Assembly (NCBI GenBank): GCA_015680685.1
Contig: MNCI01029592.1
Location: forward strand, 641,236-705,235
Direction of reading: 5' to 3'
Length of the DNA stretch: 64,000 nt
Origin: Gnetum montanum
Taxonomy: Eukaryota; Streptophyta; Gnetopsida; Gnetales; Gnetaceae
Part shown: positions 9,480 through 21,952 of the stretch, one piece after another
Layout of the letters: the number at the start of each line of letters is the position of its first letter
Position numbering within the stretch: position 1 is the first letter of the stretch
Translations under genes and position numbers: made by a program
The notes under the pieces: generated by a model
The model's database searches: none
Seen by the model: the letters and a program-made list of their open reading frames with translations, nothing else
Told to the model about the DNA's origin: nothing

Positions 9480-11782
9480 GTCCACTCGGCCTAGGTGCCG
9501 GTTGTAAGTTTATAGCCCTCGTAGCGTTTCATTATTGTGGTTGTGGTGGTATTTCTCCCTGCATAGATGTAGCTGGTGGCAACTGAGAGGGATGATGTGG
9601 AGGAGTGGCAGAAGAAGGTGACGAAGGGCAGAAGTGATGTGGATTTGTCCCCTTGGGTGATGGAGATGGATGTCTAAAATATTCAAGGGGATGGTAGTAA
9701 CTGGGAAAGGCTGCATGACTGGAAGACTCTCTTGGAGAGATGGGCTGCTGAACATAGTACCCATAAGGATCTGGCTGCTTATAAGGGTACTATTGCCTTG
9801 GAGGTGGTATCCCCCACATTTGTGGTTGCTGCCACTGTTGCAAATATTCATATGATTATGGAGGCGTTCCACTTGGATAGTATCCTTGCTGCTACTGGTG
9901 GAATCGCTTGGGATTACCTTGTGAATAAGGCAACCTTCGGGGTGTCTGCCTCTGTGCCAAACGAGGGTTCAAGGCATAGACCCCAGACTCTTGAAGGTGA
10001 GAAACCACAGGACAACATCCCTTAGGATGCTCATATTGGCATACATCGTATTCATCGTCCTCTTCGGTGTCAGAGTCTACAACCTGTTCTGCTACAGCAA
10101 CTTTTCCCTTACCCTTATGTTGGATACGTTCAGCTCCCTTCTTCCTAGGCCAATCACGGTCACTACCCTGATCTTTGAACTCTTCTACGATTTTCAATAC
10201 ACTTTGGAATCTCTCGTCTAAAGAGTCTCACATTTTCTCCACCTTTACCGATATTTCAAATGCAAACTTTTGTAATGGCAAAGTCTTCCAGTTCACCGTT
10301 GCTTCCAGTGGTGACTCATCGTCCTCATCATAAAATCGAACCTTCCTTTTTCTAAGGGAAGGATCCCGGTTGAATTCTTTAGCACTCTCCTTTTTTCTAA
10401 GTTCTCCTTCCTCTTTGGCCACTTGATCAATGAGGGGCTGCAATTGATGGGCCCTTAGCTCCACCAGCTGTCCCTTGGTGTAGACACCAAGGGTCTTTCT
10501 CGTTTCAAAACAGAGCCCATCAATAATGTGGCGAAGCAGTGCCCACTGAGAATAACCATGACCAGGGCACTGATGCAACAGTGAGTAATACCTGCTCATG
10601 GCAACATCCAAGGGTTCATGATTTCCTTGTTTCCAACCTTGGATCTGACGTCTCAGATTTGCCACTCTAGAGTACGTTTGATATTTTTCATTGAAGATTT
10701 CAAGCATCGTACTCCACCTTCTGATTAATTCTAGCTCTACCAACTTTTAGCTTCTTTCATGAGTGTTCAGGGAAATAGCTTCAATCGTTGCCAATCGTTA
10801 TCAATATTTTGCAGGGTGCAAGCATCATGGAATGCCTGCAAGTGGATCTACGGATCACAGTTGTATCCCCCTTCAAATCTGGGGATGTTGTTCATGTCAA
10901 CACACTTGATCCAACTATCCTTCATGTTCCTTCTTGGAATATGAACTACCTCTGCAATGTGGAGCATGCTCCAAGTAGCTAACAACAGCTCGTCTGAATC
11001 AAGTCCTGTTGATGACTATGACATCTGTGACAATTTTTGCTACCCCTTCTTTCATGCTAGTGAGGGCCACGTGATTGGTTGTGTGCTTCCTTATGTTTCC
11101 TCGCTCGAACCTGCTTACCACCGTCCTTTCTCTCCAACCTTCCCTTGTGATGCTCAGAACCTGAGCTAGATGAAAGTGAAGGAGAGGGGGAGGACGGAGA
11201 AGAAGAAGAGGCATCACCACCACTTCGGCGTTGATCTCCCCATCTACCCTGGTGATGGCCACGGTCATCTCCTCTAGCTTTGCTACATGATCCACCATCC
11301 CCTTGAGGATCATGGTCACTTGGAGGTTGATTCTGGATGACTGACTGGAGGATCTGTGGCCCCAGGTGAAGTTCGGTCGAATGAGTATCATGAAATACAG
11401 GATCTCCATCATCTTGTGGCCCTTGCAAGAATAAGGGGTTACTAAAGTATTTTCTCTTCTATTCTTCATATCTCTTAGCTTGCTATTGAACTCTTGTCCA
11501 TTGAGCTTCCGTGGGACGATAGTCTCGGTAGTCATGGTCCTCCATGACATACTCCATCACTCGGTCCTGGATGCCCATTCTACCCATATTGTGATATAGC
11601 ATCGTAGGAGCTGCTCGGTCGGGTGGTAGCATGATGCTACCCTCCATGTCCCTCCATCAAAGATGTTCATCCTGATGTAGGATAAATGTGAAATCAGGGA
11701 CATATTCATCTGGATGTTTGTATACCACTCGACATTCTTGCAGCACAGGTGGTTCAAATGCATCTCTCCTATGAGAAGACAT
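9480..11782 (-). pseudogene. gag of element A
   Basis: Structural polyprotein start. The ATG at 11782 opens MSSHRR, followed by the block HPDEYVPDFTFILHQDE that also occurs in B, C and E. A Ser/His/basic low-complexity region lies at about 11430-11050. The retrotransposon gag core is at 10743-10228 (YQTYSRVANLRRQIQGWKQG, HEPLDVAMSRYYSLL). A short knuckle-like motif at about 10060-10015 is CQYEHPKGCC, with the first Cys of the family pattern changed to Tyr. A Pro/Gln/Tyr-rich tail runs to about 9500. Stops and frame changes occur throughout. Confidence 0.8.
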
Positions 11783-11929
11783 ATTGGACGTTAGATGGTC
11801 CATATATAATTGGTGTACCTTATGATTAACTTAAGTTCACCTAGTGTGCATAAATGTTTCTACCCTGGGTCCGTTCCAATGACTTAGATGATAATTTCAC
11901 TAAAGTCAGATGATACATGTAAGACTAAC

Positions 11930-11950
11930 AATCCCCGACAACGGTGCCAA
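11930..11950 (-). promoter_or_regulatory. Primer binding site of element A (tRNA-Asp type)
   Basis: On the minus strand the bases directly after the LTR read TTGGCACCGTTGTCGGGGA. This matches the complement of the plant tRNA-Asp 3' end with few changes, as in Athila-like elements. Confidence 0.75.
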
Positions 11951-12888
11951 TGATGAGCGACTAGGTATCCCTATGCCCAACCATACAAATCACGAGCATT
12001 CATGCGCGACTCAGTTGAAATCCACAGATTGTAAGCACTTAACACACACCAGAATTCTAACCTGTGAAACCTTGGGTTGGAACGGTTGTTGTCATCCTAA
12101 TCTCACTTGTGAATTTCTATTACATTGGTTAAGTGAGACTAAGGTTAATGATTTTTATATATTTTTGATTATCTTTTTTTGGTGACTAAGTGAGGTATGG
12201 AAAGTAATGAATAAACTATAATCTAATCTCTAATTATCCTAGTTTGTATTCTAACTACTCCTAGCATAAGTATCCGGTCCCATCTTCCAAGCACGTTCTG
12301 AACATTTCCTAGCACTGCTGGGTTACCAGAAGTTAAGAGTCGCTGGGCTTACCAAGCGTTTGGATTACGTTCGAGATGGTCATACTTATGTCTTTAACGA
12401 ACTACAAATGAACCATAATGATTGAAATTATAATAACAAAAACATAAATAATTAACAATTAACTAATAAAGCATAAACAAATAATTAATAAAGCATAAAA
12501 ATATTAAACTATTAAATGCATGAGACAACTAATTCCAAATGCTGCAAGGTATGCATGAACAGTTTGTCTTCATTGCCGTCACGCCAATGGGCTCAGATAC
12601 ATCAACGCTCGAATAAAGATCCGATTGCTTTTCATACACTTGCTATGGGCACTTGGAAAATATTCTATCTCTTACGAGATCAAACTACAAGAGCTTCGCT
12701 ATCACTACTCAAAAAATGCCTAAATGAGGTGGAAGGCCCTCATATTTATAGGCCGGGAAGGGTGGCTATGTCGATGGGCTCGTGTCGACGTAGGGTGGCT
12801 ACGTCGACGAGCCCGCATTGATGCAGCCATGTATACGCAGCCTCGTATATGCAGCCCAGTCGACGCATTGACTTTTGACACATCATCA
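11951..12888 (-). repeat. 5' LTR of element A
   Basis: 938 bases, bounded by TGATGA (11951) and TCATCA (12883-12888). A TATA box (reverse complement of 12743-12750) lies downstream of a GTCGAC/GTATAC palindrome array (about 12765-12870) in the sense of the element. The R/U5 part holds repeated CTGGG-TTACCAAGC motifs (about 12317-12360) shared with the other LTRs. Five bases after the LTR (TAAAG) are the candidate target duplication; the partner is outside the window. Confidence 0.85.
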
Positions 12889-13437
12889 TAAAGGTATCCA
12901 TTTTGTTAATTAGATTCTCTCTCCTCATATAATTATCATTCCTAGATCTCATGTCTTCAAAAATATTTAGACGGCTTGGCATGTATTACATAATTATATG
13001 GATTGGACTAATACCAAGATCAATCCTACTCTTCTTTTAAAGCTTTATCCATGGTGATTACCTCTTTCACTTGCTCCTCTTGCTACTATGAATTCTTAGA
13101 TGGCTAGTTGTTGGTTTTAGAAGGGAGTGATTTTTCTTAGCTATCTACATCTTTCCAACCAATGGATTTCTTAGGAAGTGTTTGATAATTTGTATAGACT
13201 ATCTACAATCATGCATCATTTTTTTGATTGAATTTATAATTTTCTTCACTAATATTTACACTTTGATGCTTCCATGCAAAGTATTGTTCATAGCCTTTGT
13301 TGGACTAATAGATTGAAGCTTTTGCCTTGTAAGTTGCATATTCCATTTTAACTTTTGCATAACTCCTTAATCATTATTAATTGCTGTCAGAGGTTTTGGC
13401 ACAAATAGGAATTAGAAAAATTTTGGATTTCCACCTT
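12889..13437 (+). mobile_element. LINE remnant, left half (interrupted by element B)
   Basis: Decayed sequence. Near the right end (about 13302-13375) it translates on the plus strand to WTNRLKLLPCKLHI then LLHNSL, the start of a zf-RVT-type domain found at the C terminus of plant LINE reverse transcriptases. The continuation lies beyond element B at 33681. The last five bases (ACCTT, 13433-13437) are B's target duplication. No clear motif is seen in 12889-13290. Confidence 0.5.
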
Positions 13438-14349
13438 TGCTAAGCAACAAGGTACCCCTATGTTCAACCATATGAATCACAGAGTCTTCACGCATGATCT
13501 GGTCGAATTTCATGAACTTTATCATTTCCAATGCACTAGTCTTCTAGGAAGTAAATCTTGCCTTAAGGTCAATCGTTGTCTTCCCAATTACACTTGTGAT
13601 GTACATTGGTATGGTTAACTATAATTGAGGCATCTAACTTTTTATCATTTTTGTGTTTTATGGTCTGGGTGTTCAAAGGAAGAAAAAAGTTATTGGATTA
13701 AATAATTTAAATTAACTAAGTAACTAGCATCTAACTAATCCTAACATAAGCATCTGGGCCCACTTTCTGTACATGTCTTGAACCCATGTATCCGCTGTTG
13801 GGCAACCAAGCACTACGCTACTGGGTGTACCAAGCAATAACGTTGCTGGGATTACCAAGCAAATATGTGTTACACTCGAAGCGGTCGTACTTATGTGTGT
13901 AATTTATCTTTACTTAATTACCTCATTAACTTAATTACTAGAAATAATTAATAAATAATTGCAACATTAAATAAATTATTGAAAACATTAAATGCATAAA
14001 TGAAAATAGCTAATATATCCAAAGTACTGCAAGGTATATTAGAAAGCTTATCTTTATTGCCACACACACTATCATGCTCAGGTACAACAATGCTTGAATA
14101 AAGATTCGTACACTCAATGACTCCTACTACGGGCACTTGGAAGGAAAATTCTAACTTTCAAATGGAAAAATTGCAAGAGCTTCATTCCAACTACAATCTC
14201 TTATTGCCATAAATGTAGATGTAGGTGTGTATTTATAGCCTAAAACCAACACTGCATCAACAAGGCCTCATTAACACATGATACGATGTGTCGATGAGGA
14301 CTAGTCGATGAGGCCTCATCGACACACCCAACCAAATTGTGACTCATCA
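13438..14349 (-). repeat. 3' LTR of element B
   Basis: 912 bases. The right end is TCATCA (14344-14349); the left end TGCTAAG is a decayed TGATGAG. A TATA box (reverse complement of 14230-14237) lies downstream of palindromes of the TCGATGAGGCCTCATCGA type (about 14285-14330) in the element's sense. Three CTGGG-TTACCAAGC-like repeats lie at about 13795-13862. Confidence 0.85.
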
Positions 14350-14598
14350 TATTCCCATGACTGAATGAAAACTTGTCCTCAAGTTCTTTTTCAAAATTTG
14401 AGAAGGTATGGGATTATTGATTGACTTTTCTCAAACAAAATAAATTGACTAACTTGACAAAAAAATTGAGCGCTCAGGTGTATGAATCAACACATTACAA
14501 AAAATGATGGTGTTTAGGACACAAAATTGAACACCATGACACAACTATTCAAAATTGAATAGCATGTTCCTTGATGATGGGAAGTGTGGTGATGAAGA

Positions 14599-17452
14599 TC
14601 AAATGGTCCTAGGTGATGGTGACTCCTGATGCTCCGAGGGACCTTCATCGGCTTCATGCATGGGTGGTAGTTGAGGTGGCTACAACTATCCTACTACTAC
14701 TACAACTTTAGGCCAAAGGTGGAAAGTATCTAGTAGTGCTTTCATTTTCTCCTCCTTGCTTCTAGAATCATGCACTATCCATGCAACTACGTCGATGTGG
14801 ATTGGAACGGACACATCCCAAGGACACATGATTGTTGGAAACAACTCCTTCATGTTGACAAACCAAGCAATGAACTATTTGCATTCAATGTCAAATGCCT
14901 TGACTATGTCCTTCAGCTCATGGTAGTCATTCATCCATTTGCCTAGGTTCTCAATGATTGATCATTGATCTCTAAATAGTGTCCTAAGAACTTTGAGTTC
15001 AACGTTTGTAGTCTCAAACTTCTGCTTGGCATCTTTATGGTACTTGAACTCAGCCTTATATAATAGATACGAGCTAGCCACTTTCGTTTCTAACTCTAAC
15101 CACAACTGTCCAGTAGTCAACATTGCCAGATTTGCATATTGGAGATTGGCCAACTCTATATATTCTATCATTTCTTTGATTTGCAACTCCTTTAAGAAAA
15201 TCTCTACTTTGTTGTAAGCATTGATCCCATCAATGCTAGATTGCCACATTCTCTTCCCTATTGGAGTTATTGGAGGGCTTCATTCAATTTTTCCTTTGCC
15301 ATCTGAATGTGTTTTTCATTCACTTCCTTTTGTAGGCAAACCTAGTCTCTATAGTGATTTTTCACTTTTTCAACTTTGAGGACCTCAGCTTTCTAGGCAA
15401 CAATCTTGATGGTAGATTTTTGACACAAGGCACGTACTTCCTCCATTAACAAATTTCAATTTTTTGTGGTCAATCTCCTCAATTTTTTCTTCACCCTGGC
15501 AAGCTTCTCCTGTTGTTAATGAATAAATTCTTTCATTGGTCCTTCTAATTATCAACATTTTGTAGGCGATAATTCTGTGCAGTCAGAGTCTCATTCTCCT
15601 CGCGCATCTACATTAAGTCCTTCTAAATTGCATACATTTTTTCTTCTACCACAAACTTGTCAAAGATGGCTATAACTGCCTCCTTCTTAGCCTTCTGGAA
15701 TCATTCTTGAAATTATTTGAAAGCTTCATCTCTTGTTATTGTTGAGCTAAGGATCACAGGATTTGCAAGTTAGGCATGTAGCTCAGCAACCTCCATGGTC
15801 AAGCGTTGATTTCATTCTTGGGCCATTTTAAGTTGTCCTTCCAAAATAATGCATTTTCCCCTTGCATTCAATAGCTCTGACTGCGTTGCAGTGATTTCTT
15901 CCTAGAAATCAAAGATATCCGGAATCGGTTACCTAGTTCCCATCAGTCGTTCCAGAAATTCTTCATGCTTGGCTACATTTAGCTTTCCACTGATCGTGCC
16001 TACGGATATCTACACCTCTTGAAGTGTAAATAAATATTGTATAGAAATCGTGGATGCATTCAATACTTCAGCGCCCTGGTCAGCAACCACTTTAGCTGTT
16101 GTTTCTTATCCTTAGTGCTGCATCACCAAGACAATTGCCTCTTTGCCTTCCTCCAAATGCACCAAGAAGGTGGCAACATTCTTGGAGATTTCTGGGAATA
16201 GATGGTGTTGAGATAAAGACACTTTCACCTCCCAAGCATTGGGATTCGACCTCATAGGTAGCTGCATTCATTGGGCAAAGAATATTGGACCATCCCTCTC
16301 CATCTAACTAACTATTCAGACCATCTCATTAAGGTGACTCATCACTAATCGATACACAAATGGATTTGTTCCATTCATTTCTACATGTTGCTCTTATTTT
16401 CTCAAGAGCTATTCTTGAATTTTACATAGATGCTCAATGGTTATGTTGGCCTCCGACATTTTTTCCTGAGTGAATGGTGGTGGCAGTTGCTCCTCTTCTT
16501 GAGTTTTTGGTATCTTTTCTTTCACAATTTCAGACCATGAGGCCAAAGGAGCATGCCTGATGGTATTGTTGCAGTAGCGAATAATGCCTACCCTATTGCA
16601 GAGTTTCCAAATGAGGCACAGAAAGGGCAAGGTCTTCCTTCCACATTCATTTTCCTTAAAGCATTTTTTGATCTCTAAGTAGATCGGTTGTGGAAGGTTA
16701 ATGAGAAATTTTTTACTTAGAGCAACAAATGCCCCAGCAGAGAAGGTGGTCACCTTGCTTGGCCTCACCATTGGATTAAGGTGAAATGCTGCAATTTTGA
16801 AGTGAATTTGCTCTACCGATGTGAGTGCATTGTACTCCTTACAATCAACCCCATAGCAACATTGGGTCCACTTCCTCTTGGCCTCAGGATCACCTTTCGT
16901 GGATAGTTTTGTCAGCTATGTTCCAATGTTAGGCAACCCAAGTGTCTATGTGATAGCTTCTACCAAGTAGGACACTTGAATGTCCTTTATTTTTACAATG
17001 GACCCTAGCCTTCTATTACTACAGTAGAGATATGTCTCTTCCATGTACCATTCTCCACTGGATATGATTACTGGCCACATGGGAGAGGTTTGCAATTGAG
17101 TCTTAACATCCGCTAGAGCTTTCTTAAGGAATGGCCTAAACTTGATCTCTTGAAGAACTAATCGTTAGATCTCTTGGGACTTGAGGATGTCTAGGCAAGC
17201 TTCAATCAAAGTGACCTCAAGCCTTGGCATGGGTCCAGGCACTTCTCCTCACTGTGATTGTTCAGTCAACACCTCTTCTTCTAGAATCTATTGGATAGAT
17301 TTCACTTCGAGCTCCTCACAAAAAGATCCCATTGCATGGGTTGCTTCTGGTAGTTCTTGGCCTTGCTCTTGTTGGCCCCTTCCAACTCTAGGCCACTTCT
17401 CCCATGGTTGAGAGGGTTCTCCTTCTTATGGGTGCTTTTGTTTTAGTGTCAT
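14599..17452 (-). pseudogene. ORF3 of element B
   Basis: The ATG (17452-17450) directly follows an AG, as in A and D. The end aligns with the A ORF3 stop (SxRT[V/I] then stop at 14599-14601). The span of 2854 bases is almost the same as A's 2853. A conserved block at about 16771-16409 has LPFLCLIWKLC and a downstream PLASW. The later region has the same coiled-coil-like composition, including 15249-14962 (ELQIKEMIEYIELANLQYANLA). Many stops and frame changes. Function unknown; see the element A copy for the domain order. Confidence 0.65.
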
Positions 17453-17762
17453 CTATAATCATAATGAGACCATGGATTAGCAATCATTGTGTAACCTTAA
17501 AGTAATTAGGATACTTTTATCTCTTTAAGGATGGTTATACTTGACTAAGTTGTGATTATGGTTGATTTGGTTATTTCAATTATTATCTATTTATGTATTA
17601 TCATTAATAAATAGTCACAAAGGTTTTTGGAAGGGTTAACAGTAAAGAAAATTCATGTTTATATGTTATTAAAGTTATTAACCCTTTGGGGGAGTTCGCA
17701 AAATTTTCAAAAACTTTCATTAGAAACCTTAAAGTTTGTAACCCCCTTGATAAAGATCTTAC
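17453..17762 (-). other. Predicted intron upstream of ORF3, element B
   Basis: Donor GGAG|GTAAGA on the minus strand at 17763/17762. Acceptor TAG (bases 17455-17453) just before the ORF3 ATG. CTAAT lies 23 nt before the intron end. Length 310 nt. Predicted from sequence only. Confidence 0.6.
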
Positions 17763-17909
17763 CTCCAATAAGTGTAGGGTTGAAAAACGAAGTGATTTGG
17801 ACAAACAATTGGAAATTTATGGGCTCTAGAAGGTTTTGGGCTCTAAAAAATTACAAAAACTCCCCATATGTTATGAGAAAATGATGAAAAATAACAAAGT
17901 GTTCAACAA

Positions 17910-17975
17910 TATATATAGGTTTTTTTGGGTTGCGTCGACGAGGCCTCATCGATAGAGCCTCATTGACATGGTTGG
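17910..17975 (-). promoter_or_regulatory. Putative internal promoter for ORF3, element B
   Basis: TATATATA at 17910-17917 lies 147 bases before the predicted donor (A: 144). Upstream, at 17933-17975, is a palindrome of the type GTCGACGAGGCCTCATCGA followed by GAGCCTCATTGAC. The same kind of palindrome lies upstream of the TATA box in B's own LTRs (14285-14330 and 33560-33660). It differs from the GTATAC type in A and the GATATC type in D. Confidence 0.5.
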
Positions 17976-19560
17976 CTACAGGGTTTCTGAGTAAAATTGG
18001 TGCCAATGATGCTACGAGGTTGATTGTAAGGAGTTTCTAAGTAAAATTGGTCGGCTATAGAGTTTTTAAGTAAAATTGGTGCCAATGAAAGCTTAAAAGG
18101 TCAAGAATAGTATAAAAACATGAGAAGAGGATGTTGAAGTTCATAAATTTGGAAAATGAAAAAAAAAATTGATTTAGGGAATGAATGAGATAAAAGGTTA
18201 AGGGGCACTAAGCGGGATACTTATTGGAATATGCGAAAGATAGGATTGTAGCAATGTCAAAGGTAAGGGAACTTAACTAACCAAACCAAGAGCTATGCAA
18301 GTGTATCCTTCCCATAGCAGGCTCATGCCCTTCTTGCCCTTGCATAACCTCAACTACGAAGTCTGTGGGTCCCATAGTCAATTTAATGATCATGAAAAGT
18401 GAAGGACCAACCAGAAAGAATCTACTTAAGAATTTCAACACATCAAACCAGGACATATAGCATAACATAGAATATGGTAGTGAGGTGAGCTATGGCAGCA
18501 TGGATGGATGATAAAAAAGGTGGAATAGAGTTCTGAATTGAGGTCATAGGAAGTCCCTTGTGGAAGTTATGATTAAAATGATCTAAGAAGATCCATCCTC
18601 AATCCAAACCAAAACCAATTTCTTTCAGTGACTTTGCATCACCACTCTAAGAGTGATCCACTCACTCAAGACATGAGAGTGCTTCCACAAAACAACCACC
18701 ATTCCATAAAGAGAAGAAAAGAGAAGTAGGAAATGAGAGAGTGGGCCTTAGTTAGAGGGGGCCTTCAGGCATAGGTGCATGTCTTTCTAGTCCCATAACT
18801 AGTTCTTGTAGCCATTTATTTTTCCAAGGGGTGTGCTTCGAATTCCCTTTTTTTTTTGAAATGAGAACCACACCATGCAAGGACTTATTCATATTTAATA
18901 GATGTTCTTTGAATTTCCATCATTTTTTTAATGGGAACCACACCATGCAAAGAATTTATTTAACTTCTTATTAGTGGTTGGTATGGAACAATAAGAAATT
19001 CATAAAAAAAACTCAAGCAAGTAGAAGAGTACAAAGAGTATTGAGTCCCCTTGAAGTCACACCCTTTACAAACCTTTGATCCTTCCTAATTCCAAAACTA
19101 CCAAGGTCATTGATTGATTAAAAGTTTCTTAATGGAAGGGCTCTCAAATTCCTAGAACAAGGAAAACCATAGAGTTCATTAGATGGGTGGATAACATGGA
19201 CTCACTGCCTATTCCATGAAAAATAAACCATGTTAAAGTCATTAGACATCAGAATTCAAAAATAGAAACCAAACATTGACAATCACAACATTAAGCACAA
19301 ACCATCATTAGTAAATAGCAACAGCAGCACTGTGTCCTATGACAATAAATCAATGTTATTAGCAAAATAAGAAAATATCACACTTGAATAAAAAAAAGTA
19401 AAATATATAAGAAATTTTAAAATAACCAGGAAAGAATGAAAGTTACTAACGATGGTGAACAATTACAAAAATTTTGAAAAATAAAAAATTTGTAAAATAA
19501 ATAACTTGTAAAATCAAAAATATGGAAAAAAAAAGGAGAAAAACTGAGAAGTCATATTGA
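17976..19560 (-). other. Spacer between pol and ORF3 promoter, element B
   Basis: No gene is seen. It holds two copies of ACCACACCATGCAARGA (about 18868-18886 and 18938-18956) and an A-rich tract on the plus strand at 19380-19545 with GTAAAAT/GTAAAATCAAAAA variants. Short direct repeats of AAGTAAAATTGGTGCCAATGA type lie at about 17990-18090. Confidence 0.55.
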
Positions 19561-20156
19561 TGGTTAGCACAAATGGCCATCTCCCCCATGACTAAGTTGG
19601 AAGGAGGAGATCCAAAAGATAGAACATGGTTGTCCATCCCTCGAGGTGGTAGTTGCACTAGCCTATCTTGGTTCTAGGAAATGCTTTACTTATTGGATGT
19701 TGATCAACTACTTTTTATTTGGGCTTTTAAGTTTGTAGATTATCATGGCCCTATAGGAAAAGGTTTGATCAATTATATAAGGTCCCTTCCACAATGTTTG
19801 AATTTTTTTTAAGGTACATGTATGGGGTTCCAATAGAGAACCTTATCTCTTGGTTAAAGTTTTACTTTCCTAATTCTGAGGTCACGACATTGCTTGCTAA
19901 ATGCCTTGTTCACCTCATTCAAGAATAGGGCCACTAATCAATTTTCATCTAGCACATTCAAGTTGATTGATCTTTCTCTCTATGCTAGACTTAGGCAGAG
20001 ATTCAAATCATAGGCTATTGAGAGTGTACGGAGATTGAATTGAACTAGGAGCATTGGAAGTTTTCTGTACACTAATTCATAGGGAGAATAGCCAATAGGA
20101 AGTTTCCAAGTTGAACGATAAGCCTAGAGGGCATCATTAAGTTTTGCACTCCAATN

Positions 20157-20203
20157 TAAAGATCAACTGTGTGTTCTCTAGAATGCTCACGAAGGACCTT
20201 GCA
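20157..20203. repeat. 47-base exact inverted copy flanked by ambiguous bases
   Basis: These 47 bases are the exact reverse complement of 20562-20608 (integrase N-terminal region). They lie between single Ns at 20156 and 20204 and replace about 0.24 kb of integrase core present in element A. Probably an assembly patch rather than biology. Confidence 0.8.
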
Positions 20204-21538
20204 NACACCCCAAACCTATTCACAATATTTTTTTATATGAATCTAGCAACAGTGGATGATGTACAATCAGTAACAACTACTACTTCTATCCATTTTGTGC
20301 AATAGTCAACTATTACTATAATATATGCTTGTCTATTGGACATGGGTATGATGGGACCCATGAAGTCAACCCCCCATATATCAAAAGGCTTTAGTGGTTG
20401 AATCCACTATTAAGGATCTTTCATGCTAGCAGTCATCCCTCCATCTTGTTGACAACATTTACAAGACTTGAAAAACTAGTGGGCATTCCTAAAGATTGTA
20501 GGCTAATAGTACCCTACCATCAGGATTTTTATAGTCATGCATCTCCCTACATAGTGGCCTCTGCAAGGTCCTTCGTGAGCATTCTAGAGAACACACAGTT
20601 GATCTTTATCAAGGACACACCAATGAATCAAGCCATTGACACACACCTTGTAGAGGTGTCCATTGATTTTCATGAAGTATTTGACCCAATGAAGAAATTA
20701 TTGCTTTTTTCTAAAATCCAAACCTTGTGGCATCTCTTGAGTGAGAAGATAGGTGAGGATACCATTATACTATGTTGCTTTTGCAAGCATTTTTTCACTT
20801 ATTACTCTTATAAAGAGGAGTTCGTCTGGAAACTGATCAGAGACCAAGCTCTTCTCCTCTTTATTATCCCATCGTAAGTGAAAGAGGTGGTCAATGATCA
20901 CATTCTTGATCCATTTTCGATCTACCATCATGAGATTGAATTCTTGCAAGATCATGAGTCATTGTATGACACAAGTGCTCCCCATCGGCTTATTCATGAG
21001 GAAGCGGATTTCACTATGGTATATATGCATAAATACTTTGTAACCAAGCACATAGTGCCTAAAATTTTCCAAAGCATACACCACTGCCATTAACTCCTTT
21101 TCTGTGGTGGTGTAATTTAACTGTGCTCCCATAATGCTTCGACTCACATAGTGGATGTAATATGGACATTTCTTATCATCCTTCTACATAAGCACTACTC
21201 CCAAGGTTTAGTTAGATGAATCTGTCATGATATGGAAGGGTCTAGACCAATCTGGTGCTTGTAGGATTGGTGTTTCTATGATTTTTTCTTTTAACTTTTG
21301 AAATGCATGTTCACATTCCTTGGTCCAAATGAAAGGTGCATCTTTCTTTGTAAGCTCTACCAACGGCTTTACGATCTTAGAGAAATTCTCTATAAATTTC
21401 CAATAGTAGCCACTGTGTCCAAGGAATGATCAAACATCTTTAATAGTCTCTAGTTGGCTTGTTATTCCTTGGATGACCCTTATCTTTTCTGGGTCTACCT
21501 TAATCCTTTTTTGCAAAATTCGATGCCCTAGCACAATG

Positions 21539-21664
21539 CCATGAGATGGCTCTTTTCTGGGTCTACCTTAAACCATGAGATGGCTCTTTTCTGGGTCTAC
21601 CTTAAACCATGAGATGCCCTATCTTTTCTGGGTTTACCTTAAACCATGAGATGGCTCTTTTGCC
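21539..21664. repeat. Tandem repeat within the element B RT
   Basis: Units starting CCATGAGATG and ending CTACCTTAAA: two identical 34-base copies (21539-21572, 21573-21606), one 37-base variant (21607-21643) and a partial copy to 21664. Absent from the matching RT region of A and E, so this is a local expansion after insertion. Confidence 0.85.
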
Positions 21665-21952
21665 AATTGAGCTACAAGTTTGTTTCAACACTTACTTAAG
21701 GCAGTTTGAGGCTTGCTCAAATGTAGCTTCATAGGTGGAAAAGTCATCCATGAAGACTTCAACACCACTACTAATTTTCTATTGGAAGATACTAAGGACC
21801 GAGCATGGAAAGGTTGCAGGGGCATTACATAGACCAAATGGAATCTTACAATATGGGAAAGTCCCCCAGGGACTTGTGAATGTTGTCTTCGCTTGATCTT
21901 TTGGCACAATTTGGATTTGGTTATAGCTACTATAACCATCCAAGAAGCTATA

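Larger units (their letters stand above)
373..12888 (-). mobile_element. Element A: Athila/Tat-like Ty3/gypsy retrotransposon with ORF3, degenerate
   Basis: On the minus strand the order is: 5' LTR (11951-12888), tRNA-Asp-type primer site, gag, protease, RT, RNase H, integrase, a spacer of about 2 kb, ORF3, polypurine tract (reverse complement of 497-510, G-rich) and a remnant of the 3' LTR (373-496). The order protease-RT-RH-IN and the absence of a chromodomain fit the non-chromovirus gypsy lineages. The extra ORF downstream of pol is typical of Athila- and Tat-type elements. All coding parts contain stops. The left LTR is interrupted by element F, so its outer end and target duplication are not visible. 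Confidence 0.85.
19560..21952 (-). pseudogene. Integrase, RNase H and C-terminal RT of element B
   Basis: Read leftwards from the element C insertion: RT motif FLDGYSSYNQI (about 21890-21945), MPFGLCNAP-like and MDDF-like codons (to about 21740), connection and RNase H (about 21180-20900, KFFMHIYHSEIRFLMNKP-like), integrase N-terminal part (to about 20440), then GVDFMGP (about 20365), where the first catalytic Asp is kept, unlike in A and E. Most of the integrase core after 20204 is missing; two single ambiguous bases (20156, 20204) flank an odd insert. The C-terminal region with WKGP-like codons lies near 19790. Heavily interrupted by stops. Confidence 0.7.
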
